64,000 nucleotides of DNA from Sulfurimonas sp. HSL3-1 (GCF_039645995.1 NZ_CP147920.1:1922001-1986000); one strand, 5' to 3'. Counted from the stretch's first letter, positions 53,848 through 63,358 are shown. Notes: generated from the sequence alone by a model not told the origin. Numbers and translations are program-made.

Positions 53848-54837
53848 TCACGCCCCGTGTTTTTGGCGTATATCCAGGAACTGCCAGAGGTTGTCGACAA
53901 AGAGCTCTACCAGTTTCGGATCGAAATGTTTACCGCTCTCTTCGGTAAGATAGGCCAACGCCTTGTTCACCTGCCACTCCTCTTTATAGCTGCGTTTGCT
54001 CAGCAGCACGTCAAACACGTCCGCCAAGGCAACGATACGCCCGAAGATATGAATCTCTTCCCCCTTCAGTCCTTTCGGGTAGCCGCTCCCGTCGAACTTT
54101 TCGTGGTGCTGGGCGGCGATGATCGCCGCGGCCCTCAGTACGGGCCGATCGGTGCGGCTGAGGATGTGGGCCCCCCACTGCGTATGGTGCTGTACCGCCT
54201 CGCGCTCTTTGGCTTCCAGCGGCAGAGGTTTGTTCAGAATCCGTTCAGGAACGATAACGTTGCCGATATCATGCATCGCCGAAGCCCTCTTCAGCATCTC
54301 GACGGCTTCCGGACGGAGTCCGTAGAGCTCGCCGAGCAGCGCACTGTATCCCGCGACTCTTTTGAGATGCCCCTTGTCCTGCGAACGGAGTTCCCCGACA
54401 TACGCCAGGGTGTAGATCAGATCCTCCTCCGTCTCATCAGCATGCCGTTCACGGTGTTTTCGCAACTCCAGGTGCGTCCGGACCCGCGCATAAAGTTCCG
54501 AACTGTTGAAGGGTTTGACAATGCAGTCCGCACCGCCGGCTTCAAAACTGCGTTTAATCTCCTGCGCCCCCGGGATCATCCCGGTAAAAATGACGGGGAT
54601 CTCCTGGGTCTTGGCTTCCGATTTCAGCCGCTTGCAGATCCCGTAGCCGTCGATGTTCTTCGCCGTTGCGTCAAGCAGGATCAGGTCGATATTCAGCGCG
54701 CCCGCTATCGCCATTGCCGCGTCTTCGTTCTCTGCCCCCAAAACGCTGCACCCCTCTTTTGCGAACAGTTCCCGGACGGTGACGATATGCTTCGGTGATT
54801 CGTCAACAACCAGGATTTTTGCCGGAAAAATTTTCAT
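53848..54837 (-). CDS. Response regulator with HD-GYP phosphodiesterase domain
   Basis: This 329-residue protein has a receiver domain (about 5-120; D-D pocket partly replaced as VVDES, phospho-acceptor in LILLDAT) and an HD-GYP domain with HDIGN and HHEKFDGSGYPKGL, the signature of c-di-GMP hydrolases. The receiver lacks the usual second acidic residue and has LLDATAKNIDG in place of LLDxxMPxMDG, so phosphorylation may be altered. I start at the ATG at 54837. No kinase is adjacent. Confidence 0.88.
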   Translation of the reverse strand: MKIFPAKILVVDESPKHIVTVRELFAKEGCSVLGAENEDAAMAIAGALNIDLILLDATAKNIDGYGICKRLKSEAKTQEIPVIFTGMIPGAQEIKRSFEAGGADCIVKPFNSSELYARVRTHLELRKHRERHADETEEDLIYTLAYVGELRSQDKGHLKRVAGYSALLGELYGLRPEAVEMLKRASAMHDIGNVIVPERILNKPLPLEAKEREAVQHHTQWGAHILSRTDRPVLRAAAIIAAQHHEKFDGSGYPKGLKGEEIHIFGRIVALADVFDVLLSKRSYKEEWQVNKALAYLTEESGKHFDPKLVELFVDNLWQFLDIRQKHGA

Positions 54838-54958
54838 ATTTACTCTTTTTAAAAACAATAAACAATATGATAGCACCGATATATTAATTTTTTATAAACT
54901 TTATTGTTATATAGCATTCTTATCACATTTGATCCGCCGGAGCAGATCGGCAGTGCGC

Positions 54959-54964
54959 TATAAT
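54959..54964 (+). promoter_or_regulatory. -10 box five bases from the start of the metal-locus gene
   Basis: TATAAT ends five bases before the ATG at 54970, with no room for a ribosome site, so a leaderless transcript is likely. An AT-rich stretch (54840-54930) lies upstream; I could not read a clear Zur or Fur operator in it. Confidence 0.5.
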
Positions 54965-54969
54965 GCCGC

Positions 54970-55233
54970 ATGCGAACCAGACGCCTGCTGCTCTTACTGC
55001 TGTTCCTCGTCGCCCTCAGCGGCGAAGCACTGCACACCCTCAGTGCGCACCATGACGGGAGTCACTGTCCCGTCTGTACCGTCGTCGCCCACGCAGCAGC
55101 ACCCGATATCGTCAAACCGTTCGAGCCGTTTATCCTCTTCCATGACACTGAAGAGCCTTGCCTGGCCGCCAAAGTCCACAGCAGCTTTGCCTTCCACTTC
55201 GTTCCGGCCCGGGCCCCTCCCCGCTTCGTTTAA
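54970..55233 (+). CDS. Small exported His/Cys protein of the putative metal-uptake locus
   Basis: This 87-residue protein has an N-terminal signal or anchor (about 4-22), then HTLSAHHDGSHCPVC, a possible metal-binding cluster of four His and two Cys (about 22-36), a further Cys and a C-terminal PARAPPRF. Related short proteins with a conserved proline-rich end occur beside metal transporters (DUF2946-like; tentative). It precedes the outer-membrane protein by 80 bp. Confidence 0.62.
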   Translation: MRTRRLLLLLLFLVALSGEALHTLSAHHDGSHCPVCTVVAHAAAPDIVKPFEPFILFHDTEEPCLAAKVHSSFAFHFVPARAPPRFV

Positions 55234-55313
55234 TCCCTACAAAAAAACCATAGCACTATGCAGCACCCATCACAAATCCAACCCGGGTGCACTGATTAAA
55301 CGGAGTCTATTTA

Positions 55314-56600
55314 ATGCAAAAAACTTTTATCTCCCTGCCCCTTTTCTACGCACTGCTCTTCGCGGATGCCGCTACGATCCTTCCGGTCGAAAAGCGTACC
55401 TTCGAACAGTCCAAGTTTATTCCGGATATCTCTCTGATTCTTGACGCTTCCTACGTTACCCGCAATAAGACAGATGACGAGATCGCCCACTACGAGATCC
55501 CCGGTGTCGCCCACGGCATCATGGGGGCCCACGCCCACGACGGGAACTCCCACGCCACCTACAACGCCTACAACGGCTTTAACCTCAACTACGGCGAACT
55601 GGTGCTCTCCAGCTCCGTCGACCCCTACTTCACCCTTGACGGCACCTTCCACTTCAGCGAAAACGGCGTCGAGATCGAAGAGGCCTATTTCACCTCGACC
55701 GCCCTCCCCTACGGCCTGCGTCTGCGCGGAGGGAAACTGCTCTCCAACTTCGGCCGCCTCAACTCCCAGCACCACCACTACTGGGATTTCGGGGACATGC
55801 CGCTCATCTATCAGGCCTTCCTCGGGGATCACGGTATCAATGAAAAGGGGGTCCAGCTGCAGTGGGTCGCTCCGACAGAGACCTACCTGATGTTCGGGGG
55901 CGAGGTACTCCAGGGCGAGAACGAGATGATGTTCGGCACCGCCAGCATCGCCGACCCGACCGCGACCGACCCCGATGCCGCGCCGCTGGCCGAATCGGCT
56001 GACGCGCCCGCCCTCTTTGTCGCCTATGCGAAAACCGCCGTTGATATCGGCGAGACAACCGTTATGCCCGGTATCTCCTACGCACGCGGCACCTCGCGGC
56101 TTGACCACTTCGAGGATGAAACGCCCCACGCTTTTTCCGGCATGAGTTCGCTCTACGGTGCCGACCTGACCGTCAAACACTACTTCGACTCCTACAGCTT
56201 CCTGACCTGGCAGAGCGAATGGATGATGCGCGACATGAAGGGCACCCAGTATGCGCAGCCCGATGCCAACACGACGACCTCCGCCTCCCTGCGCAAAGAG
56301 CAGGCCGGCTACTATACCCAGCTCGTCTACGCCTACAACATGAACTGGCGCGCCGGCGTCCGCTACGACAATATCTATCAAAACGACGTCACGAAAAACG
56401 ACGTGCTCCAGGATATGGAAGACGGATTTGAGCGCATCAGCGCCATGGTGGAGTACCACCCCAGCGAGTTCAGCCGTTTCCGTCTTCAGTATAATCACAA
56501 TACGGCCCTCTATAACGAGGATGGCCAACGCCAGAGCGTCGATACGATTATGCTGCAGGCCAACATTGCCATCGGGGCGCACGCGGCACACGATTTTTAA
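55314..56600 (+). CDS. His-rich outer-membrane protein of the putative metal-uptake locus
   Basis: This 428-residue protein has a signal peptide (about 1-19) and a barrel-like sequence of alternating aromatic strands, ending in AAHDF. His clusters occur in predicted loops: HGIMGAHAHDGNSHA (about 64-78) and SQHHHYWDFGD (about 150-160). It resembles zinc-regulated outer-membrane proteins found beside ZnuA homologues. It lacks a TonB box or plug, so it is a porin-like rather than a TonB-dependent receptor. Zinc transport is inferred from context. Confidence 0.75.
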   Translation: MQKTFISLPLFYALLFADAATILPVEKRTFEQSKFIPDISLILDASYVTRNKTDDEIAHYEIPGVAHGIMGAHAHDGNSHATYNAYNGFNLNYGELVLSSSVDPYFTLDGTFHFSENGVEIEEAYFTSTALPYGLRLRGGKLLSNFGRLNSQHHHYWDFGDMPLIYQAFLGDHGINEKGVQLQWVAPTETYLMFGGEVLQGENEMMFGTASIADPTATDPDAAPLAESADAPALFVAYAKTAVDIGETTVMPGISYARGTSRLDHFEDETPHAFSGMSSLYGADLTVKHYFDSYSFLTWQSEWMMRDMKGTQYAQPDANTTTSASLRKEQAGYYTQLVYAYNMNWRAGVRYDNIYQNDVTKNDVLQDMEDGFERISAMVEYHPSEFSRFRLQYNHNTALYNEDGQRQSVDTIMLQANIAIGAHAAHDF

Positions 56601-56611
56601 GACATCCGTCT

Positions 56612-56680
56612 GTACTCGCCAGGGCAAGCTCCGAAGGTAGCTCCTACGGGCACGCGCTCTTGGCGCTTAGTATGGGATGA
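56612..56680 (+). repeat. Dispersed intergenic repeat, copy C (partial)
   Basis: AAGGTAGCTCCTACGGG followed by CACGCGCTCTTGGCGCTTA corresponds to the right half of copy B. It separates the outer-membrane protein from the binding-protein gene. Confidence 0.45.
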
Positions 56681-56703
56681 CATCCGATCTATAAAGGTTT
56701 GAC

Positions 56704-57585
56704 ATGAAAAAACTGCTTTTTATCCTTCTGCTGCCTGCCGCGCTCCTTGCCCACCTCAACATCGCCGTCACCTACCCCTACATCGGCGCGCTGACGCGGG
56801 CAGTTGGCGGTGACCACGTCACGACCGTCGTACTGGCCAAGGGCAACTGGGATCCCCACTTTGTCGTTCCCCGCCCCTCACTCATCGCCAAGATGCGCCG
56901 GGCCGACGCGCTGATCATGAACGGCGGCCAGCTGGAAATAGGCTGGCTCCCTCCACTGATCCGCCGCGGCAACAACCCCAAGGTCAATCCGGGCGCACCG
57001 ACCTTTTTGAACCTGGCGCAGGGCATCGAGCTAATCAACAAACCGAGCGAGGTCGACCGGGCAAACGGGGATATCCACCCTGCCGGCAATCCCCATTTCC
57101 ACCTCGATCCACACAACATCCCGCTCTTGGCGAAGCAGATCGCGCTGTTTCTGGCATCGATCGATGCGGAGCATAAAAGCATTTATGAAAAGAACCTGGA
57201 AAGTTTTAATGCGGAATGGGAAAAAAATCTCGCGCGCTGGACGCGGGTTATGGCCCCGAAACAGGGAATGAAAGTCGTGCAGTTCCACGACAACCTCGCC
57301 TATTTCAACAAGGCCTACGGCCTCATCAACATCGCCACGATCGAGCCGCTGCCGGGGATCCCGCCCTCCCCGCGTCACACCCTCGACGTGATCGGGAAGA
57401 TCCGAGCCGAGCATCCCTGCTGTATTCTGCACGACGTCTACCACTCCACCAAGACCGCGGAATACATCCGGGACAAGACCGGGATCAGGGTCATCCTGAT
57501 GCCCCATGACATCGGGGCGTTGGAGTCCATCGACTCCCTCACAGCCCTGTTTGACTACCTGACAAAGGCCCTCACCGATGATTGA
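56704..57585 (+). CDS. ZnuA-like metal ABC transporter substrate-binding protein
   Basis: This 293-residue periplasmic protein of the cluster A-I metal-binding type has a signal peptide (about 1-16). Candidate ligands are His in DPHFVVPRP, His in GNPHFHLDPHN, His in VQFHDNLAYF and the C-terminal MPHDIG. The His-rich loop of ZnuA is short here. It overlaps the permease gene by 8 bp, so they work together. Zinc or manganese is the likely substrate. Confidence 0.88.
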   Translation: MKKLLFILLLPAALLAHLNIAVTYPYIGALTRAVGGDHVTTVVLAKGNWDPHFVVPRPSLIAKMRRADALIMNGGQLEIGWLPPLIRRGNNPKVNPGAPTFLNLAQGIELINKPSEVDRANGDIHPAGNPHFHLDPHNIPLLAKQIALFLASIDAEHKSIYEKNLESFNAEWEKNLARWTRVMAPKQGMKVVQFHDNLAYFNKAYGLINIATIEPLPGIPPSPRHTLDVIGKIRAEHPCCILHDVYHSTKTAEYIRDKTGIRVILMPHDIGALESIDSLTALFDYLTKALTDD

Positions 57586-58321
57586 TATTTTCCTGCCGCC
57601 GCTGCTGCTCGTCTTCGTGCTCGTCATGATCCACGCCTGGTTCGGCAAAGGGGTGCTCGAGCGGGGCATCATTTTCACCGACCTCGCCATCGCCCAGTTC
57701 GCGGCGCTGGGCAGTGCCGTCAGCCTGGGCTATTTCCACGGCGACTATCTCTACCTTTTCACCCTCGGGAGCGCCCTCTTCAGTGCCGTGCTCATCGCGT
57801 TTGCATCCCACAGGAACCTGCACCTGGAGGCCTTTATCGGGATTCTTTACGTCCTGGGAGCCAGCGGCGTCATGATGGTCCTGGCCAACTCCGCCGAGGG
57901 GATGGAGCACTTCAAGGCGCTACTGGCCACCGACATTCTCTTCACCCCCCTCGAACACGTGCTCTACAGCAGCATCGTCTATGCCCTGCTGGGGCTGTTG
58001 ATCTGGCAGCTCTACCCGCGTCTAACAGGGTTCATGCAGGAGCTGCTCTTCTTTGTCATGCTCGCCGTCACCGTCACCTCATCCGTTCAGCTTGCCGGCG
58101 TGCTCGTCGTCTTTACCCTGCTGATCGCACCGGTCTTCATGGCGTCCATGCAGAAGCGTTTCCCGCCGCTGGGCTTCGCCTTCGTTTTCGGCTGGGCTTT
58201 CAGCGCCGCGGCGATCGCCGCATCCTACACATTCGACCTGCCGACGGGGTACACCATCGTCTTTCTCGGTGCCCTCAGCGTCCTGCTCGGCACCCTGATG
58301 CTCAGCCGTAAGAAAGCGTGA
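57578..58321 (+). CDS. ZnuB/MntB-like metal ABC transporter permease
   Basis: This 247-residue protein of the ABC-3 permease family has about eight helices, with FTDLAIAQFAALGSAVSLGY near residues 30-50 and the loop LLATDILFTPLEHV. It overlaps the binding-protein gene by 8 bp. No ATP-binding subunit gene is found in the window: the next gene is on the opposite strand, ending directly at this stop. Confidence 0.88.
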   Translation: MIDIFLPPLLLVFVLVMIHAWFGKGVLERGIIFTDLAIAQFAALGSAVSLGYFHGDYLYLFTLGSALFSAVLIAFASHRNLHLEAFIGILYVLGASGVMMVLANSAEGMEHFKALLATDILFTPLEHVLYSSIVYALLGLLIWQLYPRLTGFMQELLFFVMLAVTVTSSVQLAGVLVVFTLLIAPVFMASMQKRFPPLGFAFVFGWAFSAAAIAASYTFDLPTGYTIVFLGALSVLLGTLMLSRKKA

Positions 58322-58507
58322 CTACTCGTCGAGGTTGTTCTCGTCCCAACAGGCGTCGACCTGCCGGTCGATGGCGAGGTCGGCGCTGGTCTGCTCATTG
58401 ACGTCGCCGACGATGTCCCACGTGCTGATTGCCATAAAGGCAAAGGCCGCCACCAGCACCGCCGTCACAAAATAGATGTTCATATACTCTTTCTTGAAAA
58501 GCTTCAC
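58322..58507 (-). CDS. Small single-helix membrane protein, 61 residues
   Basis: I choose the GTG at 58507, which has AAAGGAG six bases upstream; an ATG at 58537 lacks such a site. One membrane helix spans about residues 12-30 (VTAVLVAAFAFMAISTW), followed by an acidic tail with one Cys. No family is recognised. Its stop abuts the permease stop of the convergent gene. Confidence 0.6.
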   Translation of the reverse strand: MKLFKKEYMNIYFVTAVLVAAFAFMAISTWDIVGDVNEQTSADLAIDRQVDACWDENNLDE

Positions 58508-58643
58508 GGGACTCCTTTCCACTCCAATTGTCCCCATTTTATAGCATAAGGGTTAATAATATGAAAAGCCGTGACAGAAGGCGTCTTCTTTTAGGCTTAT
58601 CTAAGGCGGGTATAATGTCGCCATCACATGCAAAGGATAATTT

Positions 58644-59087
58644 ATGGAGCTCAAAGATCAGATCAGAAACGATATTAAAGAAGCGATGAAAGCCAAGGAG
58701 GTCCAGCGCCGTGACGCGCTGAGACTGCTGAGCAGTGCCATGAAACAGATCGAGGTGGACGAACGCAAAGAGCTCAGCGACGACGATGTCATCGCCATCA
58801 TTCAAAAACAGATCAAGCAGCGCAACGACGCCGCGGCCCAGTACAAGGATGCCGGACGCGACGAGCTGTACGACAAAGAGATGGCCGAGATCGCCGTATT
58901 CGAGACCTACCTTCCGGCACAGCTCGACGACGCCGAGCTCGAAAGCGCCGTCAAGGCGATCATCGAAAAAACCGGTGCGAGCACGATGAAAGATATGGGC
59001 AAGGTCATGGGAATGGCCAGCAAAGAGCTCGCGGGCCAGGCCGACGGCAAACGCATCAGCGGCTGCGTCAAAACACTCCTTTCATAA
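58644..59087 (+). CDS. GatB/YqeY domain protein
   Basis: This 147-residue YqeY-type protein matches the family closely (LKDQIRNDIKEAMKAKEVQRRDALRLL, IQKQIKQRNDAAAQYKDAGR, MGKVMGMASKEL). It resembles the tRNA-interacting tail of GatB; function is not settled. A TATAAT lies at 58610-58615 and AAAGGA before the start. Confidence 0.9.
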   Translation: MELKDQIRNDIKEAMKAKEVQRRDALRLLSSAMKQIEVDERKELSDDDVIAIIQKQIKQRNDAAAQYKDAGRDELYDKEMAEIAVFETYLPAQLDDAELESAVKAIIEKTGASTMKDMGKVMGMASKELAGQADGKRISGCVKTLLS

Positions 59088-59093
59088 ACTTTC

Positions 59094-59121
59094 CCGTTCC
59101 GTCACTTCCCGGACGGAACGG
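59094..59121. terminator. 10-bp hairpin after the YqeY gene
   Basis: CCGTTCCGTC (59094-59103) pairs perfectly with GACGGAACGG (59112-59121) around an eight-base loop, 7 bp past the stop. The following sequence is pyrimidine-rich but has few T, so it is a moderate terminator candidate. Confidence 0.5.
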
Positions 59122-59202
59122 TCCCAGCCCTCTCTTCACGACACCCTTTTGCCGTCCAGAGTTCCGAGCACGGTCCGATAGTATATTCACCAAGGAAAAG
59201 TC

Positions 59203-60045
59203 ATGACAACGAAAATCACATTGGAGCTGAGACGCTACCTGCAGATCCTGGTCGGCGGTATCGTACTGGCGGCGGGGGTCACCCTCTTCCTCGTCCCCAA
59301 CCATATCACCTCCGGAGGCACCCCCGGGATGGCCATCCTTGTCACCTATTTTACGGGGATCTCCATCGGGACGATCATGCTCTCCATCAACATCCCGATG
59401 GTGCTCATGAGCATGAAGTTCATCGGCCGGGGATACGCGTTTCGGACCGTCTTTGCCATCGTCGTCATCGCCATGTCGGCAGATATGTTTTTGGAAATGC
59501 TGAAGCTCCCCGCCCTGACGCAGGAACCGCTTCTGGGCGCCGTCTTCGGCGGGATGCTCATCGGCCTGGGCGTAGGGCTGATCGTCAAAGCCAGCGCATC
59601 GCCCGGCGGCCCCTCCATCATCGCCGGCATGATCGCCCACAGGAGCCACTGGAAGGAGGGGGATCTCATCATCGCGCTCGATGCCCTGATCGTCTTCTCG
59701 GCCGGATTCGTCTTCCCGAAACTCGACAGTATGCTCTGGAGCCTGGTCGGCGTCTACATCAGCGCCAGGGGCATCAACCTGATCCTCTCAGGCCGCCCCT
59801 CCAAAAAAGTGCTGCACATCTCTTCGGAGAACGCCGAAACCCTCAAAGCCCACCTCCTGCACAAACTGGGGCATGAAGGCGGCGTCATCCTCGAAGGAAC
59901 GACACTCCACACGGGAGACGAACGGCGGCTGCTGATGCTGATCGTGGATAACAATAAAGTCCAGAGCGTCCGGCAGATCGTCCAGGCGTATGACCCTACG
60001 GGTGTCGTCGTGGTGATGGAAGCATCGGAGTTGATGGGCGGGTGA
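59203..60045 (+). CDS. YitT family membrane protein
   Basis: This 280-residue protein has five hydrophobic segments in residues 10-185 and a C-terminal DUF2179 domain (about 200-278; TTLHTGDERRLLMLIVDNNKV). YitT proteins are inner-membrane proteins of unknown transport role. AAGGAAAAG precedes the ATG. The C-terminal half of the 60046-60136 gap holds only a small CATGCC/GGCATG hairpin. Confidence 0.9.
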   Translation: MTTKITLELRRYLQILVGGIVLAAGVTLFLVPNHITSGGTPGMAILVTYFTGISIGTIMLSINIPMVLMSMKFIGRGYAFRTVFAIVVIAMSADMFLEMLKLPALTQEPLLGAVFGGMLIGLGVGLIVKASASPGGPSIIAGMIAHRSHWKEGDLIIALDALIVFSAGFVFPKLDSMLWSLVGVYISARGINLILSGRPSKKVLHISSENAETLKAHLLHKLGHEGGVILEGTTLHTGDERRLLMLIVDNNKVQSVRQIVQAYDPTGVVVVMEASELMGG

Positions 60046-60136
60046 CTTTAACGGCGACCATGCCCGTAAGCGGCATGATGCATTGAGACGTTAGCAGGAT
60101 CTTTTCTTTCCGGCTCTCACCGGCACAAAAGCGGAA

Positions 60137-60937
60137 TCAGTTCGGGCAGCCCTCGCCCGTTTTCAGGCAGTGCAGCGCGCTTTCGACGTCGTCCTGGCGC
60201 ATCAGCGACTCCCCGACAAGGAAGGCGTCGACGCCCGCTTTGCCCAGATCCTCCAGCTGACCGTGCTCGTAGATGCCGCTCTCGGCCACGATGATCTTGT
60301 TGTTCGGGATGAGCGGGATAAGCTTGTAGCTCAGCTCCATATCCATCTCGAAGGTCTCGAGGTTGCGATGGTTGATGCCAATGATGTCCGCACCCGCGAA
60401 GATCGCCTTGGTCAGGTCCGCCTTGTCGTGGATCTCGACCAGCGCCTCCATCCCCAGGTGGCGGGTGTAGTCAAGCAGCTCTTTCAGCTCTTTGCGCGAG
60501 AGCGCCTTGGCGATCAGCAGGACGAAATCAGCGCCGTAGACGAGGGCTTCGACCAGCTGGTACTTGCTGACGATGAAGTCCTTGCGCAGGAGCGGAATGG
60601 CCGCATACCGGCGGATCTCCGCGAGGTAGTCCAGGCTCCCCTGAAAATAGTGAGGCTCGGTCAGTACGGAGATGGCGTTCGCACCCCCGCGCTCATAGGC
60701 CTGCGCGATGGCCACCGGGTCGAAGTCTTCGCGAATCACACCCTTTGAAGGGCTCGCTTTTTTCACTTCGGAGATGATGCGGTAGGGCTCCTCTTCCGTC
60801 GCTTGCAGATGCGGGATGACCGGCCGCGGTGCACGGGCATTGAAGGCGAGGGAGCGCCCCAGCCAATCCATGCTGTACTCCTTTTCACGGCGGGCGAGGT
60901 CCTCTTTGGTCTTCGCGATAATCTCATCCAGAATCAT
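60137..60937 (-). CDS. trpC: Indole-3-glycerol phosphate synthase
   Basis: TrpC closes the indole ring in tryptophan synthesis. The 266-residue TIM barrel contains [15 protein letters not shown], the catalytic Lys in [22 protein letters not shown] and [11 protein letters not shown]. Other trp genes are absent here. It is coupled to the TPR lipoprotein gene (4-bp overlap). Confidence 0.95.
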   Translation of the reverse strand: MILDEIIAKTKEDLARREKEYSMDWLGRSLAFNARAPRPVIPHLQATEEEPYRIISEVKKASPSKGVIREDFDPVAIAQAYERGGANAISVLTEPHYFQGSLDYLAEIRRYAAIPLLRKDFIVSKYQLVEALVYGADFVLLIAKALSRKELKELLDYTRHLGMEALVEIHDKADLTKAIFAGADIIGINHRNLETFEMDMELSYKLIPLIPNNKIIVAESGIYEHGQLEDLGKAGVDAFLVGESLMRQDDVESALHCLKTGEGCPN

Positions 60938-62229
60938 TGCTTTCCTTGTGTTGTTTTACGTAAGCGTTTCATACATTCCTCAATGGCTTTGACATGTTTG
61001 TCCAGCTCGGGGTCACGCTCTCCCCCCATCGCTTTGAGCGCTTCTTTCATCGTTGCGTCGGCCTTGCGGCACTGGCCGAGCTTGTAGTAGCCCCAGGCGA
61101 GCGAATCGAGGTAGAAAGGCGAACCAGGCTCCTGCCGCAGAGCCGCTTCGACATACTTGATCCCCTCCGCGGGATCGACGTCGTTATCGATGAGCAGGTA
61201 TCCCAGATAGTTGAGCATCAGGGAGTCTTTTTCGCTCTTGACCGCCGTCTTCAATTTCTCCACGATCTCCGCGACCAGCTTCGGATCCGTTTTGTCCTCG
61301 GCCGCTTCAAAAGCGAAAATGGCGCTTTGTCCCAGGTAGGTCGCATCACCGCTCTGCTCGTAAAGCTTCTGCGCCAGTTCGGAGGCGGCGGTGTACTCCT
61401 TGGCGTTGATATAGAGCTTCAGCAGCATGGCATCATCCGAATGGTGCTGTTCCAGGAACTGTTTGAGGTGGAGCATGTCGTTTTGATAGCTGTAGATGCG
61501 GGCGATCGCATCGGCGACGTCCTGGGTGGGGTAGTTGCCGTAAAGCCGCAGATAGGTCCCCAGCATCCCCTCGACGTTGTTCTGCTCACTGTAAAGTCCC
61601 GCCAGTCGTTTACAGATGCGCTGGGAACAGCCGTGGAGGCGGATATGGGTCTCAAGCTGGGCGATAGCGTCTTTCTGGCGGTCAAGGTTGACGTAGAGGA
61701 TGACCGCCATACGGTCGAGGACCGCCTCGTCGTAATCGAGGTCGTAGGCACTCTCCAGGTAGCGCAGTGCCGTGTTGTACTGCTTTTGGCGTGCGTAGAT
61801 CTCCGATACCCCGATGTAATCCTGCTTTGCCTTCGTCTTCTCCAGCAGCGCCAGCGCCGCCTGTTCGGCCGTTTTGACCTCTCCCTTGCCGAGCAGCCCC
61901 CGGATCCGGTAACGCTCTATCTGGGCATTGAACCCCTCTTGCTCCTGGAACGCCTGGGCATTTTCAAGCACGTCGTCGTACTGTTTTGCATGCAGCAGGT
62001 TTTCAAAAAAGTGGTCGCGGTAGGGAAGCCGCGGCGCCTTTTCGTAGAGCACCGCATAGAGCTGCGCCGCCGTCGCGTACTGCCCGTGCGCCTCCGCGTC
62101 AAGGGCGAACAGGGCGTAGGCATCCTCTTCCTCGAACGCCTTCGTCTGCGGCGACAGTGTCGGTTCTTTCAGGCTGCAGCCTGCGAAAGAGAGCAGCAAA
62201 AAGGCCGTGCAGGCAATACGTTTAAACAT
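60934..62229 (-). CDS. TPR-rich lipoprotein
   Basis: This 431-residue protein starts at the ATG at 62229 and has a signal peptide with lipobox LLSFAGC (C18), followed by about ten helical repeats of TPR type (for example around 40-75, 105-140, 270-340, 365-410). It is likely outer-membrane anchored, facing the periplasm. Function is unknown; TPR lipoproteins often scaffold envelope complexes. A longer upstream reading would lie inside the YkgJ-type gene. Confidence 0.82.
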   Translation of the reverse strand: MFKRIACTAFLLLSFAGCSLKEPTLSPQTKAFEEEDAYALFALDAEAHGQYATAAQLYAVLYEKAPRLPYRDHFFENLLHAKQYDDVLENAQAFQEQEGFNAQIERYRIRGLLGKGEVKTAEQAALALLEKTKAKQDYIGVSEIYARQKQYNTALRYLESAYDLDYDEAVLDRMAVILYVNLDRQKDAIAQLETHIRLHGCSQRICKRLAGLYSEQNNVEGMLGTYLRLYGNYPTQDVADAIARIYSYQNDMLHLKQFLEQHHSDDAMLLKLYINAKEYTAASELAQKLYEQSGDATYLGQSAIFAFEAAEDKTDPKLVAEIVEKLKTAVKSEKDSLMLNYLGYLLIDNDVDPAEGIKYVEAALRQEPGSPFYLDSLAWGYYKLGQCRKADATMKEALKAMGGERDPELDKHVKAIEECMKRLRKTTQGKQ

Positions 62230-62593
62230 CGACGATCCCCGGGCACTCCCGCTTGAGCTCATCAACGCGGGTCTTATAATACTCCCAGAAGGGAAAAGTG
62301 CGGCACTGGGAAGGGCGGGCCGTGTAGACGCGGCAGCCGTTCGTCTCCCGGTCGAAAAAGATGCAGTCATGCGACATCCCGACGATCCGCTCTTTGATCG
62401 AGAACTTGTAGCCGCGCTTTTCAAGGTAGGTGAGGCGGAACTCCGTCTCCGCCATTTCCAGGGCCGCGGCCAGCGCCAGGATCTCCTCGGGGGAGACGAA
62501 GATATTGCCGCTTTCACCGGTGCAACAGCGTCCGCCGCAGCCGGTGCAGGCGGAGGGGTCGAACGCATAAGGATAGCCGTCTTCTTTTATCAT
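62222..62593 (-). CDS. YkgJ-type cysteine-cluster protein
   Basis: This 123-residue protein has CTGCGGRCC, a second cysteine group (HDCIFF, NGCRVY, SQCRTFPFW) and an EC near the end, matching the zinc/iron-chelating YkgJ cluster. I start at the ATG at 62593, which overlaps the methyltransferase stop (ATGA). It overlaps the lipoprotein start by 8 bp. Confidence 0.85.
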   Translation of the reverse strand: MIKEDGYPYAFDPSACTGCGGRCCTGESGNIFVSPEEILALAAALEMAETEFRLTYLEKRGYKFSIKERIVGMSHDCIFFDRETNGCRVYTARPSQCRTFPFWEYYKTRVDELKRECPGIVDV

Positions 62594-63285
62594 GGGGTGC
62601 ATTTTATACTGTGCGTCCTTGCATCGCGGTAGACCTGCAGGCTCTTGGCGGAAAACTCATCTTCGTCAAAGGCGAAAATCGGCGGCCGGACGCGCATGAG
62701 CGAACGGGAGTTTTTCCGGGCGTGCAGCATCACCAGGGTCGCATTGCGATCCGGTTTCGAATGAACGAATTGTACATCAACCACTCTTAATTTGGCGCGT
62801 TCGCAGGCGGCGCAGAGGTGGGCGAACTGCTGGGGGTCGTAGCAAAGCAGCAGATGTCCCTGGGGGCGCAGAAGTTTTGCCGCGTGGGAGATGAACGCGT
62901 CGATGGGCAGGTGCAGGTTGTAGCGCGCCGTGTGCACCATCTCATTCTCCGAACGCGAGGCCCCCTCGTGATAGAAGGGAGGATTGGAAACGATGTAGTC
63001 AAACCCTTCCGGGTCTTTGAAGGCGAGAAAGTCCGTGTGATGGACCCGGTAATCAATCCCGTTCACCTCCGCATTCTTCGAAGCGTACTGCACGAAAACG
63101 TCCTGTTTCTCCACCGCCTCGAGCCGCACTTTCGGATTGTCGCGGGCCACCAGAAGCCCGACGACACCGCAGCCGGCACCCACGTCGAGCATACGGCCCC
63201 GCGGCGCGAAAGAGGAGATGAAATCGTACAGGAAGATCGAGTCGCTGTTGTAACAGTACCCCTCCTGCGGCTGGTAAAGCAGCAT
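62590..63285 (-). CDS. tRNA1(Val) A37 N6-methyltransferase (TrmN6-like)
   Basis: This 231-residue SAM methyltransferase has motif I MLDVGAGCGVVGLLVA (about 35-50) and the N6-adenine motif NPPFYHEG (about 102-109). It fits the TrmN6/YfiC family that modifies A37 of tRNA1(Val). It heads trmN6-ykgJ-TPR-trpC and is divergent from kdsB. Confidence 0.88.
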   Translation of the reverse strand: MLLYQPQEGYCYNSDSIFLYDFISSFAPRGRMLDVGAGCGVVGLLVARDNPKVRLEAVEKQDVFVQYASKNAEVNGIDYRVHHTDFLAFKDPEGFDYIVSNPPFYHEGASRSENEMVHTARYNLHLPIDAFISHAAKLLRPQGHLLLCYDPQQFAHLCAACERAKLRVVDVQFVHSKPDRNATLVMLHARKNSRSLMRVRPPIFAFDEDEFSAKSLQVYRDARTHSIKCTP

Positions 63286-63358
63286 TTAGTCCCCCCGTCG
63301 ATATAATTTCCGTCATTATACAGTGCCGTGGCGTCCTCGCCCAAAAGAAAGGATACAC

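Noticed and set aside
54840-54960. Zur or Fur operator before the metal locus
   Set aside because: The region is AT-rich with partial dyads, but none matches a known box well enough to claim.
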